Assembly (NCBI GenBank): GCA_002914805.1
Contig: JXTB01000096.1
Location: 62,001 to 126,000 of the forward strand
DNA length: 64,000 nt
Direction: 5' to 3'
Source: Parasponia andersonii
Lineage: Eukaryota > Streptophyta > Magnoliopsida > Rosales > Cannabaceae
A program made the position numbers and the translations under genes. This document shows positions 1-13,684 of the stretch, one piece after another. Within the stretch, counting starts at the first letter, position 1; each line of letters begins with the position of its first letter. The notes under the pieces are model-generated. The model did no database searches and had not been told where the DNA came from. It saw only the letters and a program-made list of their open reading frames with translations.

Positions 1-1328
1 TTTCTTGATTTGAAGCTCCGTTTGAAAATTAAGTTTTCAAACTAAGAAATCAAAGGCTCGAAAATGACATCCGACCCTCTAAATGACACCTAAACGATGT
101 CAAATATTCTCCATAGCCCCGTAATGCTTTTTGGACACTCGATTGAGGTAGGGATTCGATTACTTGATCTTCAGATTAGTTTAATTTTGATTTTCACATA
201 TTTTAAATAAATATGAAAATTTGTGAAGTAATTCATAAAAATGTAATTTATGACTGTTTTGACATGATTTAAGATATAAACTGCCTGGGAGGCACGTCAC
301 ATTAGTTGGCATGTTATATATACTATTTTGAACTACTTTCTGCAAGAAAATAAATTTTTGAGTTTTAATTAAAAATAGCTATTATAATGCCGAAATTTTT
401 AGAAAATCCCAAACGATTTGAGAACTCAGTTTTGAGGACTAAAAGTGGCTTGATTTAAGAATATTACATGTTATTTTGAGATTTTGTGGAAATGATGCAT
501 ATCCTTATCTTATCATTCATATAGTATTAGCTTGCATTCACACACTTACGATGCCCTACATTAGGTGATCTGACTTACGATGCTCCACATTAGGTGATCA
601 AACTTACAATGCCCTACATTGGGTGATCGGACTTATGAATGATCCACTAGGACATTTCGGACATCATAATTGCTCACATAGTTATATGTTGCTTGAATAG
701 ACATGTATTAGTTTTGATGGATATTTTACAATAGTTTAGAATATTTGAACTATTGGACTGTGATTTCTACTTGCATTGTATTGGATGGACAACTAACTAT
801 ACAGGGCCTTCAAAAGGAGGATAGTACATATGTATGAAATTTGTAATTATCTCTCTACTGGGCATTAGCTCACCCCTTCTTCCCCTTAGGTGGCACTGAG
901 TATGATTTGGACCAGAAGAACTAGATCGAGGTAGTATAAAATAACTATTTTGTCTAAATTTTGGTAAATTTCTATGAGATTTGTAAAAAATTTAGATTTG
1001 AGTGGGAATTTAGGTCGTTAAACATTATGAACTAGTACGTGAGATTTGGTCGTGATTGTATTACTTATGTCTGTATTTGAATGTGGGATGATTTATGATG
1101 CATGGCTATTAAAACAACTGTTTTTAAATACGGTCTTTGTTGAATGAGTGACGCATAACTGTGGGGTTTTGTTTTCATTTAAATAATCTATTGAGGCTAG
1201 TTGGTAAAGTTAGAGTTCCCGAGGCAATTTTTTTAAAAAATTAATTGAGTTATTTATTTTAATATTTTTGGTATTTTTATTTTATGAAATACGTATTCTA
1301 CTACTGACCCCGGCCTCGAGTCATGACA
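1..1328 (+). repeat. Partial chromovirus-type LTR (truncated by window start)
   Basis: The segment ends in TCATGACA, like the right ends of the LTRs at 11635-13684 (GTCGTGACA) and in element G (GTCATGACA). It shares their layout: a 'gaggtaggg-attcgatt' block at about 145-160, a block beginning 'actgggcat' near 858 followed by a CT-rich stretch and 'aggtggcactgag', then the AT-rich tail. The left terminus lies outside the window, so neither a target duplication nor solo status can be checked. It holds no coding sequence. Confidence 0.6.
544..630. repeat. 29-bp tandem repeat, three copies
   Basis: Three adjacent 29-bp units start at 544, 573 and 602, each of the form ACTTACgATGCcCtACATT followed by AGGTGATC, differing at a few positions. 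A fourth degenerate start follows at 631. The array sits inside the LTR-like segment 1-1328. Confidence 0.85.
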
Positions 1329-4023
1329 TAGATACATTATTTTTGACAATTAGATTTCAATTTAACGGTTATAATTAATTATACTAGAACAAGTTGCAAT
1401 ATAAATTAAATGATAGTATTTATATTTATAACTATTAGATCAAAATTGACGTACATACCTACCGATAGTGAACAAAAAAAAAACTATTGTACTAGTTTCA
1501 TATTTAATCTAATAAGAATAACTATTTTATTTTATAGATGTGTACTCTGATTTGAATTATTGGATTTTAATTTAATAACTAAAATAATATTAGTAGATTT
1601 ACTAAAAAATATTATTATAATTAATACATATATAAATATAGAAAGTTATATAAAACAAAAAAAATGGGTAACCTGATTAATTGGTCAATTTTTTATTTTA
1701 TTTTTTTTATATATAATTAATGAAACTAGTAAAAAAAAATACTTAATAATTTCAAATCACTCTCAATTATCTTATTCGTTGGAAAAAAAACAACAAAAAT
1801 GTACAAATTTTAAGTTTCACGCATAATTATTTTTTTAAACAAATTTTCTTTCAATGTAATTGCTTTATTTATTTTTTGTTATTTAAGAAATAACTTATTC
1901 ATAATATAAAAATTATGCTACCTTCGATTTTACTTTTCATATAGTAAAAATTTTATAAAATATCGAAGATATAATAGTACATATAGTTTTAAAATACAGG
2001 TAATTAAAAAAAATTAAATTTTTAAAATGAAATTAAACAAAAAAAATAAAAATTAATATATTAAATGAGATAATTTATTATTGTATGTTTGTTTCTAACT
2101 AGTCAAACTTATTCATCACCATGAGGTTGAGTGTGAACTTTGTTATTCATTATTACAAAATCAGTTTTGCAGTATTACTCTAAGAAACAAAGCCGAAATA
2201 TTATTAGGCTTAATAATACAAGAGCTAATAATAGTTCTTCTTTAAGAAAACTCAAAAGCTTTTGATATAATCTATATTACAAATCTAAATGCGTAGCCCG
2301 ACTAGTCTAGTTTCCCACAAATAAATAAATAATAAAAACCGACCTTCTTATTAAAAAAAAAAATGAACGTGCCTCCTAAAAGGAGGAAATATTAGGGAAA
2401 AAAGTAAAACAAATATAACAAATTAACCAAACCTATAAAAAGGTAATTCTAAACGGTCCCTTAATTGATATTATTCTATTGGCTATATTAATTTCCTTTG
2501 TATATATATATTTGGCAAATACATATGCCCCATTTATAAATTTCTTGTGCAGCTAGCCAAACAATGCGATTTTGCTGGCTTTCACATTATTTAAATTGAT
2601 TCAATTATAAGTTATTTAATTTATCACAATTAAAAACGAGAGCAATTTAAGTAATATATTTAGTATGCCATACTTCCAATTCACCCAGTTTTGCACCTCT
2701 CTTAAATAATTTCGGCTTGCGGGTTGAGGTCTACTGTTCATGACCAAATCAAATATAACTAATAATTAGCATGAATTTCTCTCATTGCATCCAATGATTT
2801 TTTTTTTTTTTTTTTTCAGAGCTAGAATTGTAACACTACTGGTAGTCTACTATAATGTATTAATAAGGACAACTGGAGTACTGACGGCCCGATATTCAAA
2901 GGCAGCTTCATGATATAATTTATTTTAGCTAGTTGTTGACTTTCACATTAATTTTTAGAGGCACATTTAGCACGCTTTTTATATTTATATGTACAATTGT
3001 ATACATGAACTACGAGAAAAGTACGTTTAAGTGGAATGGAAAATATTCACATAAGACCTTTTGTCTTTTTCGGATACAATATTCACGTAATACTTACTAG
3101 AATTACGCATATTTGGTCGAAATATCTAGATACTCTACTTTATTTAGGAAATATGAGATCAATGACTTGAACTCTACGCCATGCCATCCAAACCTAACCG
3201 AATAAGATTGACTTTTTAAGTGACCTATAGCCAGAATCTAATTCATTTTTTTTATTATGTATAAAAAAAAAAAAGCTAGAGTCGCACAAACATGATGACA
3301 TGCATATTGAAAGTGTATATTTTTTCTTCCCTGTGTAACACGCAATTTTGACCTTCTATAATCTCTACGTAAATATGAAATATATATATATATATGTATA
3401 TATACGTCTACTATATACACCTATCACAAACTATAGTACTGTTTATCAAAAAAAAAAAAAAAAAACTTTAGTTCTGGGGTGTGTTGATTTTCTATTTCTC
3501 TCTGGCTAGATTTGTATGTGTGTCACTAGACGGACTACCGATCACATAATGTATCCGTGCCAAACGAAATNTGTGTCTCATCTTATATCCAACAAGTGAA
3601 TAGATAACACTTCGTATTAGTTAAAATTTTAAATTAATTAAAGCTTATATAGATAGCTTCAAATTTTAAATAATGTACGTACGTTTGTTAGATCCATATA
3701 TTTACCGATTAAAGATGAATTGAAATACTAAAATAGATAGATGATTTGGGTACTCTTGTAATTGCACGGTCAGAAAACAATGCGTCTGTTAAATTTAATC
3801 CCTGCAAAGAAATTACATTTTATTTATATATACATACATAACTTGAAAAACAAAAAACTTTTAATTGAAGACATCCTTAGCTTATAATTAATCAACAAAT
3901 TGAGACCCCGGCAACCCATTACTCACTCAAATAGCCAGATAGCAAGGCACGGACATGCTGGTCATGTACATTTATATATATATATATATATCTATATCTT
4001 CATTAGCCTAATTAATATATCCG
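1329..4023. other. AT-rich intergenic DNA, no gene seen
   Basis: I see no convincing coding region, RNA gene or element end here. It contains long A and T runs, (TA)n stretches (about 3380-3400 and 3972-3992) and one ambiguous base at 3571. The right end is the 3' flank of the P450 gene, which reads leftwards, so its 3' UTR and poly(A) site should lie just left of 4024. Confidence 0.6.
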
Positions 4024-7000
4024 CTAGCTAGAAGCTGGTTCAATCTCCAAAATTAAACCTCTCTGAAATTCCACATACGGGTAAGCAAGCGGGAAATCAT
4101 CTGCTTTCGTCTTCCACCTAGTACAAGACACATTAGAGTAACACTAATAACTTTTTTCTATATTTGTGAACTCAACTACTCATGATCATTCGACAAAAAC
4201 CTTATATATACTAAAATAACCAAATGACACCATTAATATTAATCAGTACTGGTTATTTGTGCCATAAAGATATGCTTTTATATATAGCTAGCTAAATAGT
4301 AATAAAAGTATAGTTAATCACAAAAAAGCAAACTTAGAATTAAGACAAAATTGTCATATAATATGTGGTAAAAAATTGGCTTGAAAATGGCCGGGCATTT
4401 AGAAATTAGATGAAGGAGAATAAAACTCAATTATGTGATTCCTAAGTGGTTGCTGAGAGAGCAAAAAAGTGAAATCTCATTGGGTGGAATCTGTAATTCC
4501 ATGCAAAAGCAAGCGTGTCAAACATATTGAGGGGACTTAATAATAATAATAGGTGAAGAAACTTATTTTATTTATAGTCTAATTTAATTAATTACCTATA
4601 ATTAAGGACAATATGATGAAGGCTGAATCCAATCACCACTTTTGCTAAGTCGGCCCCCGGACAAAGCCTTGGTCCACCACCAAAGGGTGTCACCTTCTTT
4701 CGCATTTCTTTGTCCTTTGTCAATGACGCACCCAGCATATACCAGTACATAAAAAAAAAAAATATATATATATATATATTATACAATATATGAATCATGT
4801 CAGTTAGGGGCAAAAAGGAATTAAAACAAAAAAAAACAATTTTTGTAGAATAGGCTTTACATATATATATGCGGGTCTTTCTTACATACCTATCTATATT
4901 TTATGATACAAAATATAAATATAAATACATATATTTATATATACTAGACCTTTGTTTAATAGGAAAGCAACCAGTTTATTAGTATTATATCATTATCCCA
5001 CTAACCAATCTTTTTTTATCACCTAGGTCTTTGTTTGATATACAGGATTGGGATTGGGATCGAATTAAAGCATATTAAATTGGATTATAATAGAATGAAT
5101 TAGATAAATTTAATACTATTTCATGTTTGATGTAGTATTGGATTGGATTAGTATTATTATTATAATGTGGGACTCATTTTTTATTGGAATGTATAATAAT
5201 TTTATTTTATATTAATTTAAATATTAAAAAATATTCATAATGTGGGATCCACTAATCCAAAAAAATTAAAATAAATATGAGTTTTGAATGTGGGATTAAT
5301 AATTTCACACTTTTGAATCAAATAAATTATCTCACTGATATAAGACTATTTTAAAATTGTAAATTATTTATCTCAATCCCAAATTAGCATCAAATATAAA
5401 TATGGAATAAATAATTTCAATCTCAATCTTAGTCTCAATCTTAGTCTGCGGTACATTGAACCTAAATCCCATTAGTACTGCCTGTTTATTTTTATTTTTA
5501 TTTTTTTGTATATTTAATAAGGTGCGGAAGGAGAAGGTACGTACAGTCCATCGCCAAGGATTAAACTCGTGGGGCTTGTCATGAAGTGATTGATCAACAT
5601 GCACGCCCGTAAATATCGGAAAGACTTTCCATCCTGAGGGTATGAGAATATCTGAAAAAATTCAAGACCATTAATTCATATTGTTTTAAGATAACGTCTG
5701 TACAGAGATCCGCCATATATAATAAAAACTCAATAAATAATCTATATATCATCTATATAATCTATATATCAATAAATAGTTTATATATACCCCAAAAAAT
5801 ATCATTTATGTATGCCCATGCACCTTTAAATTTCACATCTTGAAGAGCTTTCCTGTGGACGAATTTGACTACATTCCCACACCTCATGGCTTCACATGTG
5901 ACCTGATTATTACAATCAAATAATATCATATATATATATATATCTATATATATGTATCTATCAGTAATATTTATATTCCATATTTATAAAACTCCAATCA
6001 GTAGTAACAGTGTTATAGATATCCTTGAATCATGAGAAGCATCATATATGTACTCCAATATTTTACCGTGATGACAATTTTTTTCTTACATGGTAAGTAA
6101 ACTCCATTTTCTTGTAATCCTCCCAATTCAAGGGTTCCCCATCCTTTTTGCTTTGCCTTATTGATTCATGCTCTTCCTGCGTATATAGATACATAGTTTT
6201 GGCCAAATTAAGCCAAAGAAAGAAGAATAATGACATGCAAGTGGAGACTATAGTCTATAGTACTACATACATGCACGCGTACTTGAAGAAGATGGAAAGA
6301 GACAAAGAAAGGTACCTTTAATATTTCAAACACATGAGGTGCATGCCCAATAAAGTAGACCACTAAGGCCATAAGAGTTGCGGTTGTCTCGTATCCACCA
6401 AGTAAGATATCTAGTACAATGCTCAACTTCTCTTCATCACTTAGATTCTCCTTTGTCAATATCAAATCTAAAAAGTCATCTTCATCATCACCAAGCCCCA
6501 CTTGCTTTTTCAGAATCCTCTCTTTAATAATCTCAGTAACAATGGAAGAAAGCCTCTTTCTAGCCTGAAAAATCCAGTAAATAATGTACGTATATATTTT
6601 CAGAAAAAGATCATTAATTATATTTATATATTTTTTTTTATATAGGATTTGGAATTTATTGGTGTTTTTTTTTTCTTCTAAGAGAACTCATGATCATGTA
6701 ACATTAAAATGTGTACCTTTACTGCCTTGTAATATGAAGTCCCAGGGATTAAAATGGGCAAAGAAACAAATCCCTTCATGTATGTTTCAAAGTCTTCTAA
6801 AATCTCTGAGGCTAAAGGCTCACCGGGTTCAATATTCAAAAGACTCTTCACCATAAAACTGAGTGTTAACTGCATATTGAATTACAAAACATCGACAAGA
6901 TTAATATTATACGATTAATATATATGTTCCTTTATATATATAAATATATATATATATATATGTCTAGGTGAAACAAAGAAAAGAATTCTTACCGTTTTGG

Positions 7001-7660
7001 CTTCTTTAAAGAAGGCGACTTCTGTACGGTCATTCCAGGATTTGATCATGGAGATCAACAGCTTCTCTACACACCAAAGAAATTTTGGTTGGGATTTCGA
7101 TAAGCTGATGAAGCTGACAATAGTATTCCTCAGCTTCTTGTGAAGATCTCCAGACACAACAAGTAAAGAATAGTTTCCAAGAATACCATGCATGGCCTTG
7201 GGATAATATGCTTGGAATAGCTTCTCTTCATTCTGAAGGATAAACATATTGAGCTCAAAATCACATGAAACTATGGCTGGTGAACCAAAGAGATGTGATT
7301 TGAACACCCTTCCGTACCTACATATATATATATATCCCAAAATGAATTTGAGGTCCAAAACATGTTCATACACAATACTAGTTATTACTTTATTCAATAT
7401 ATGAAAGAGAAGGAAAAGAAAAATCACCTCAAGCAACGATCTTGGAGGAAGGTCCCCAAAGAGTTTGAACTGTGAGGCTTGAGGAAGCCAAGAGTCTCAC
7501 CAAAAAAGGGCAGCAATCCCATGGTACCACGAGGTAAGGTTTGAGGGTTTGCAGGTAATTTGGCCAAGAATTTCATGAGAAGATGAGAGGCCAAACTCGA
7601 AACTAAGCCAAAAATGAAAGCAAATACTATTGTACTGGTAGTCATCAAAGGCTCAAACAT
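4024..7660 (-). CDS. CYP724B: Cytochrome P450, CYP724B-type (brassinosteroid biosynthesis), nine exons
   Basis: Proposed exons on the minus strand: 7660-7428, 7317-6993, 6869-6717, 6564-6316, 6176-6090, 5902-5824, 5651-5545, 4714-4596, 4117-4024. All introns are GT-AG, phases match, and the sum is 1446 nt (481 residues plus TAG). Visible features: N-terminal membrane anchor (about 8-30), proline-rich hinge, I-helix GGYETT (293-298), K-helix ExxR as EAMR (353-356), PERF-region FNPWRW (405-410), haem loop [10 protein letters not shown] with Cys429, and tail YPYVEFQRG. Blocks such as [19 protein letters not shown] and the tail are those of CYP724B (rice DWARF11 type, CYP85 clan), known as steroid C-22 hydroxylases of the endoplasmic reticulum. 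The subfamily rests on recognised motifs, not a search. Nothing is missing, so it is probably functional. Exon 8 uses an acceptor without a strong pyrimidine tract next to it. Confidence 0.9.
5026..5462. mobile_element. PIF/Harbinger-like MITE in P450 intron 7
   Basis: About 437 bp inside the intron between exons 7 and 8. The left end reads GGTCTTTGTTTGATATACAG followed by GATTGGGATTGGGAT. The right end, read on the other strand, starts GGTTCAATGTACCGCAG and continues with repeated AAGATTGAGA blocks. Imperfect inverted ends of the 'GGTCTGTTTGG...ATTGGGATTGGGAT' kind and TA-containing flanks (cta/taa) fit PIF/Harbinger MITEs. It has no coding capacity. Confidence 0.6.
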
Positions 7661-7808
7661 TGTGTTTGATTAACTTGATCTGGATCTTTGATCCGCGTTC
7701 ACACAAGTTTTTCACTCTTGATGTGATCAAATTGCCGGCCCAACCCCTTACAGCTAGCTAGCACCGTTCACAACTGTGCTTGTAGATGATATTCATGAGC
7801 CTTTGTAC

Positions 7809-7819
7809 ATATATATATA
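7809..7819 (-). promoter_or_regulatory. Candidate TATA box of the P450 gene
   Basis: A TATATATATAT run about 150 bp upstream of the ATG at 7660, at a plausible distance for a plant core promoter. The surrounding DNA is AT-rich and has other (TA)n tracts, so this is only positional support. Confidence 0.4.
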
Positions 7820-7822
7820 GTA

Positions 7823-8907
7823 GTCAGGTACACCAATTAGAGAAATATTCTATTAATATTTGCACCTTCTTTAAATATTTTGAACCATGTACAAAGTGAC
7901 AAACTAAGATATGCCTTTTGTTTGGTTGTAGCTGGTTAATGAGTACTACTGTGCTATAGCTTGTTTTAGACTTTCTAAAGAGAAAAGTAAAGAATATAAA
8001 TATATCTATATATAAAAACAATGGGTTGGTGTTTGGCGTTTACTAGAGTAACCTTGATCTAATTCTCTTCTTTCTCATTAATGCTTTTTATTGCTCCAGT
8101 AAAGATATTTTAGCAAACAAATAAACCAATAAGACAACAACTATGATACTAAAAAATAACAAACAAGCAAATAAAAAGCTATTGTACTTTAAGCCTGAAC
8201 TATGCTATTTTATGTTAATGTCCTTTTTTTTAATGTGCCTTTCTTAAAATGCTTGTAAGTAGTCTTTATTATAGTGCTTTATTTTCATTTGATATAGCCT
8301 CTCATAGAGATTATTACGGGAGCGTGATCACCTAGCTCAAAAAATTTGAACTTAAAATGCCAAAGAAAAGTGGTGACCATGTACTAGTTTTTGGACAAAA
8401 TTTTTTTTTTAAAATTGTGTGTGTTTATGTAATATTTTGTATGCTAGCTAGTCTCAGAATGAACATGAAATATGTTACTAATTAATAATTCTCAAAATTT
8501 CATATCTAGCTAGCTAACTTATTATTGCCTCAATGCGTCAAAGATTCTTAATCTTTTGTCCTCCCTACATATACATATCCTCTCCTATGAGGCCCCTCCA
8601 TGTCTCACAAAATCATGTACAATCCTAATTTCATATCCCCTTTGGTGCAAATTAACTAGTTAGTATCTAGTAGTAAACTGCTGCAAGCATAAAATGTAGA
8701 CTTTAAATAATGATAATAGGTCTCCTAAAGGAATAACATGGGGAACACTCGCTTGAGGTTTCACACTCTTTTTCGTGCAAGGTTGATGTGGATGTTTTCA
8801 ATAGAAACCGACCAAAATGGTGACATTCTATCAAAATGGTGACCAGTTTGCTTTTACATGATTATACACAGTTTCGGCTCCTGTTAGATGCTTGTGTGTT
8901 CGTGTGG

Positions 8908-8938
<31 letters not shown>

Positions 8939-11554
8939 GGAGGTAGGGTGTGACATATAGTGCTCTGTCTGTCTGTGCTTGGTGCACCCACGTGCAAATC
9001 GATTTTGGGACCCAAAATCAATTGAATGACTGGAATTTGGTAACCTTATTAGCTGGATATCAATTTACATTGCAATCGTGGCTAGAATATGCCTTCTAAC
9101 TGAATATATGTTCCTTCGAAAAAAAAAAAAACAAAAAAAAAACTGAACATATGTTCCTACCCGCGTTGATGTTTGAATTTTTGAACTATGAGCGCTAGCA
9201 GCATTATGCTTTTCAATTTTTGACTATGTATATCACCATTTGACACCATTTGACATGAGGATTACAGTGACTATCAAATATTTTATCAATATAACAAATT
9301 ATAATCGGTACTCACATGTTAAGAAGTGAGATCTATATGAGAAGGATAAAAAGAGCGGGAAAAAAAAAGTGTTACTATCATTTTTCTATAAAAATATTCG
9401 AATAAAATTAATGTTAAATATCATTAGTGATAACCTTAGCTATCATATCTGTGGATCCAAAATTGACATGTAGTTTGTTATTGGTTAAAAATTAGTAGTA
9501 AGAATCATTCACTGTGATGTTCTCGAAATATATTTTCTACGTATTAATTGTAACTAATGTGAGACTAGGGAAAACACTAGCCGATTAATTATGGGTCATA
9601 CTTTTTTGTCCCCCAATATTAATTCTTCTTAGTTAAATGATAGGTTGACATGCATGATTGATAGACCCTAACTCCAGAGCTCCAATTTAATTGGTAATCC
9701 TTCTCCGACACGGATCCTTTATGTATATTTTAAGTTCTCTAGTGCTATTTGTTAAGAATAAATTAGTAACAAATATTTCCCAAATTTTTTTGGGTAAACA
9801 AAATACCATAAATCATGTATGCTATTACAAAGTTTGAACTTGACTAAGATATATGTTCAAAGCTAAATGTGATGTATTTAGGTATCTAACTACGTATAAC
9901 GAAACGATTTAACAAAATAAATAAGAAAATAGTAAGCTTTTAGAGTACAAATAAGGCTTATTAGACCCAAAAAAAAAATGCTTTTCTTTAACAATAATCA
10001 AAATCATTTCAATAAAAAGACGTTTCATCATTTTAGGACACCCATTGAGAAAAGATCGCCTTTCTTCGGTGTAATTATAAGACTCATTGCACGTTTGAGA
10101 GGAAGTTATGATTATTCTTGCTCTTTGTCTCTCTTGTATTTTGGCTTTAGGTTTACATATTTCTAAATTTCGTCTCCATACACGGCTAGCTAGACCCCAT
10201 ATTGTAGAATTAAACCGGCCGATTAATTTTCCTGGCTTTGGTTCGAAAAGGATATTTCTAAAGTCAAAATAGGTTATTTTGACGGTGATAACTGATGAAA
10301 GAGATTGGTTTTGCTTCTTCTTATGATCATATTATAATGAGAGATTTAGATTTGAGAAAAAAAATGAGGACCAAGGGGGATTATTGCACGTAATGGAACT
10401 AATGAACACCGTGGCTCTATGCTATCCCTTTCTTTTTATTTTTTTATTTTTTGATTTTTGGGATTAACGCTGTGGTGTTGACGTTTAGAGGGTTGGCTTT
10501 ATTTAGGGGCAAATTCTAAGCGCCTCACCCCTTTTCGTCGCTTGCTCATTTTCTTATTTTTTTTTAAATTTTCCTTTTAAATTAGTAAATTAATTAAACC
10601 TTTTAGTAATAAATCCAGTTAAAACATGAATATTACAGTATAACAATATTACATATTGTCACATGTTATAATTAGAAACAAATAAGATGAATTTAGGAAA
10701 AATAATAGAAAAATCACATCAATCTATTATCATTAATTATTATTAATGAAATTTCACATTAATCTAATATAACCAATAATTATAGATTAATATGAAATAT
10801 CATTATATTTTGTTAAATTTCACATTAATCAAAATAACATGCATATATCTATTCTTTAACAATATTCAATATTGTCTCATTTGTCAAATTAGACATAAAA
10901 TGAATGCTTTGAATTAATTATTAATAAATACAATTAATTTAATCTCTTTTAATTATAATCTCACAAAATAAGTGATTATAGTTTGTAGTATATTGTGATA
11001 CTGTACGAGCCTATAGTACTTAGTATAACCCTTTAAAAAATCACCTTATAGTTAAATTAGTTTTAAATTGAATGATTTTGCATTAATTAGTGAGAAATGA
11101 AACTAATTTAATATATTTGATGATAATACGACAAAGCAAGTAACCAGACTATTTATAACACTATTACAAATTGTTTTATGGTTCAACTAGTTTTAAATCG
11201 AAAGACTTTGCACTAATCAACAAAAACTATAATTAATTTAATATATTTGAGTATAATGAATTACACACTTAAGACTTAAGACAAGGATAATCAAAAACTT
11301 CTCATATTATATTCTCAAACCTCTAATCCACCAAAAAGTTAACTTCTTTATAGTTCACACAGAAAATAAGCTTGAATAAAAATAAATGTCATCTAAATCT
11401 ATAACAAGAAATTAAAAATTCTTCTATAAATAATTATGCTCTATGTTCCATGTAAACAATGACTAACCTACAAAAGATGGAGGAATTTTAATTCATGGTA
11501 AATGAACAAATAGGATGACCGATTAACAAAACAAACTAACAAATTAATCTAGAT
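7823..11554. other. Intergenic DNA upstream of the P450 gene, no gene seen
   Basis: AT-rich, with long poly-T (about 8916-8938) and poly-A (about 9119-9141) tracts. The longest open frames are short and have no recognisable domain. The part nearest 7823 should hold the P450 upstream regulatory region. 10600-11250 contains repeated 'atttcacattaat' words, probably relics of small AT-rich transposons, but I could not define ends. Confidence 0.5.
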
Positions 11555-11634
11555 GACTATTATAAGAAAGAAGACTTTTGCCGACGCAATTTTGCATCGG
11601 TGAAAGTTTTGAAATACGTTGATAAAAGTGATTT

Positions 11635-11747
11635 TGTAAAAACTCATTTTTTTAAAAGGCAAAATGGTCTTTTGACCAGATTTAAAAAAAAAATTATATA
11701 TACATATCTTCTCTCTCTCCTCCCTCACGTTCCCCCCCTCCCACAAA

Positions 11748-11791
<44 letters not shown>

Positions 11792-13684
11792 CCTCGTCTC
11801 TCTCTCTCTCTCGGCCAAAGGGAGCCACGCCACCGCCCAGCCACCGTCCGGGCCGCCCACTGACCGACATCACCTCGCCTCGCTGCCATGAAGCTCCGCC
11901 GCCTGTCGCCGCTGCCTGGTTCGCCGGAAAACTCCATAAAAACCGTTTTGACCCATTTCGGATTTTTGGCCGCTGGCGAAGATTCCGGCGTCCATTTGAC
12001 TCCAAACCGGTCTCGTTGGATTCGTATCATCGCAAGGATCATCAAGGTATATATATCTCAATCCCATACTGTCCGGATCAAAAATTGCCATTTTTGAGTA
12101 TTTTGAGTTTTTGAATTTTAGTTTTCGATCCGGCCGTTGGATTGTATTTTTGACTATATTTTTGGAATGTACTCGAAAAATGGAGAAGTTTGATATATAT
12201 ATTGTATAGTTTGGTGATCGGCATGAAAATCAAGATCGGACGGTCAAGATTTTGTCTCGTTTTGTGTGCTACCGGTCCGGTGTGGACCCGGACCCGAATT
12301 GGACAAGTTATATGTCTAACCTAGCTATTTTTGGTGCTAGGAATTCAGTGAAGAGGTCCGTTTGTGGAATTGAAGCTTCGGTGAGAAAGTTGGTTTTTTG
12401 CAAGAGGACGATCAAGGGCTTGGAATTGGTTCCTGACCTTCCGGGCGATCGTCAACGATACCTTGAAGACTCAATAGCATGGTGTCACTATTCTGTTGAG
12501 GTAGGGGCTTAGTTACCTTCGTTTTATACCGTTTTTGAGTTAAAACTTATTTTCTGCAGCATATAAGAACAAGTGTGTTTTTCATGATTTAAATTATATG
12601 TGATGGAATCTGGTTATACGATATATACTGTACTATTCTGGGAATTTGCTGTATGTAGGTTATTTTGGGTATATCAAAAATAGGGCCGTTATACTGCCCG
12701 TTTTTCTATAAAACCCTATTATGCATGTTTTACTGAAAAACCAGAGTATAGTAGTTTTTACATTTCAGTTCTGTATTACACGTGTCATAGGATCATATAT
12801 GAGCATCGTGTTAGCATCGTGGGTTTTACAGTGTGGCGCTGCATGCTCCACTGTCAGTGAAAGTCCGTAAACTCACGCGAGGTCTTATTACTTCTAATTA
12901 TCTCCCCATTTGGCAAGTGTAGGCAATTCGGTTGCCCTTCCAGGTTTGGTAGGTGACACATGGGTGTCCCCTCCGGGTATGGGCTTAGGTATCAAGCAGG
13001 CTGTTAGGTACACTTAGTGCCATCATCCTGGGTTTCCACAAATGAGAGGATGTGAGCTCATGGATATGGGTTGATTTGTGTCATGTGCATATGGAGTGAT
13101 GGTTTTGATTACACTATTATATATACGTGTGTGTATGTTTTGGATTTGAACTAACCATGCAGGAGATTCCCATCACTGAACTATTTTTCCTCGAGGTAAC
13201 TATTTTCATACTGGGCATTGTATGCTGACCCCCTACCTTCCTCCTCAGGTGATGTCCAGTACGATCTTGGTGATAAAGAGGAGTAAGAGGTCATCCTGAT
13301 TGTAGTTCGTCTCTTGGTAATGCTAGGAGTTTGTTGTCGTAGTCCTTAGACTATTTGGATTTTATGTTAGTATTGAACCAAGATTACTGCTTTCTATTTT
13401 GTCTGCAAACTTATGTATGTCATTTTGGTATTTGATATCTGTTGTGAATGATGATGATGCTGGGTTTTGTAATTAATTTCATGTTTTTAAGTAATCGTTC
13501 AATTTATGTTTGATGGTGTATACGAACTGTGGGAGTGGTTCACGGGATAGAATTCCGATTATTTTATTTAAATGGACTGTTTTTATAAAAACTAGAACTT
13601 TTGACACTTTTCAAATAAATTAAGGAATTTCCCACCTTTGTGAAATTCCCCTTCTGCCACTAGCCCGGGTTTTGGGTCGTGACA
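11635..13684 (+). mobile_element. Solo LTR of a chromovirus-type element, TSD GATTT
   Basis: Starts TGTAAAAAC and ends GGGTCGTGACA. It is flanked by identical 5-bp sequences GATTT at 11630-11634 and 13685-13689. The end region (AACTGTGGGA...AAGGAATTTCC...GGGTCGTGACA) matches the LTRs of element G. There is no internal domain, so it is a solo LTR of about 2.05 kb left after LTR-LTR recombination. Excising it with one GATTT rejoins the surrounding CACTA-like sequence. Open frames inside (near 12252-12512, for example) are LTR sequence, not genes. Confidence 0.85.
11749..11813. repeat. (CT)n microsatellite
   Basis: About 65 bp of CT dinucleotides with two interruptions, inside the solo LTR. A pyrimidine-rich tract upstream of a GC-rich block is where an LTR promoter or leader might lie, but that is a guess. 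Confidence 0.9.

Noticed and set aside
11549..12512. Several overlapping open frames of 70-106 codons on both strands
   Set aside because: They come from the (CT)n microsatellite and GC-rich part of the solo LTR. They show no domains and lie in a defined LTR with target duplication.
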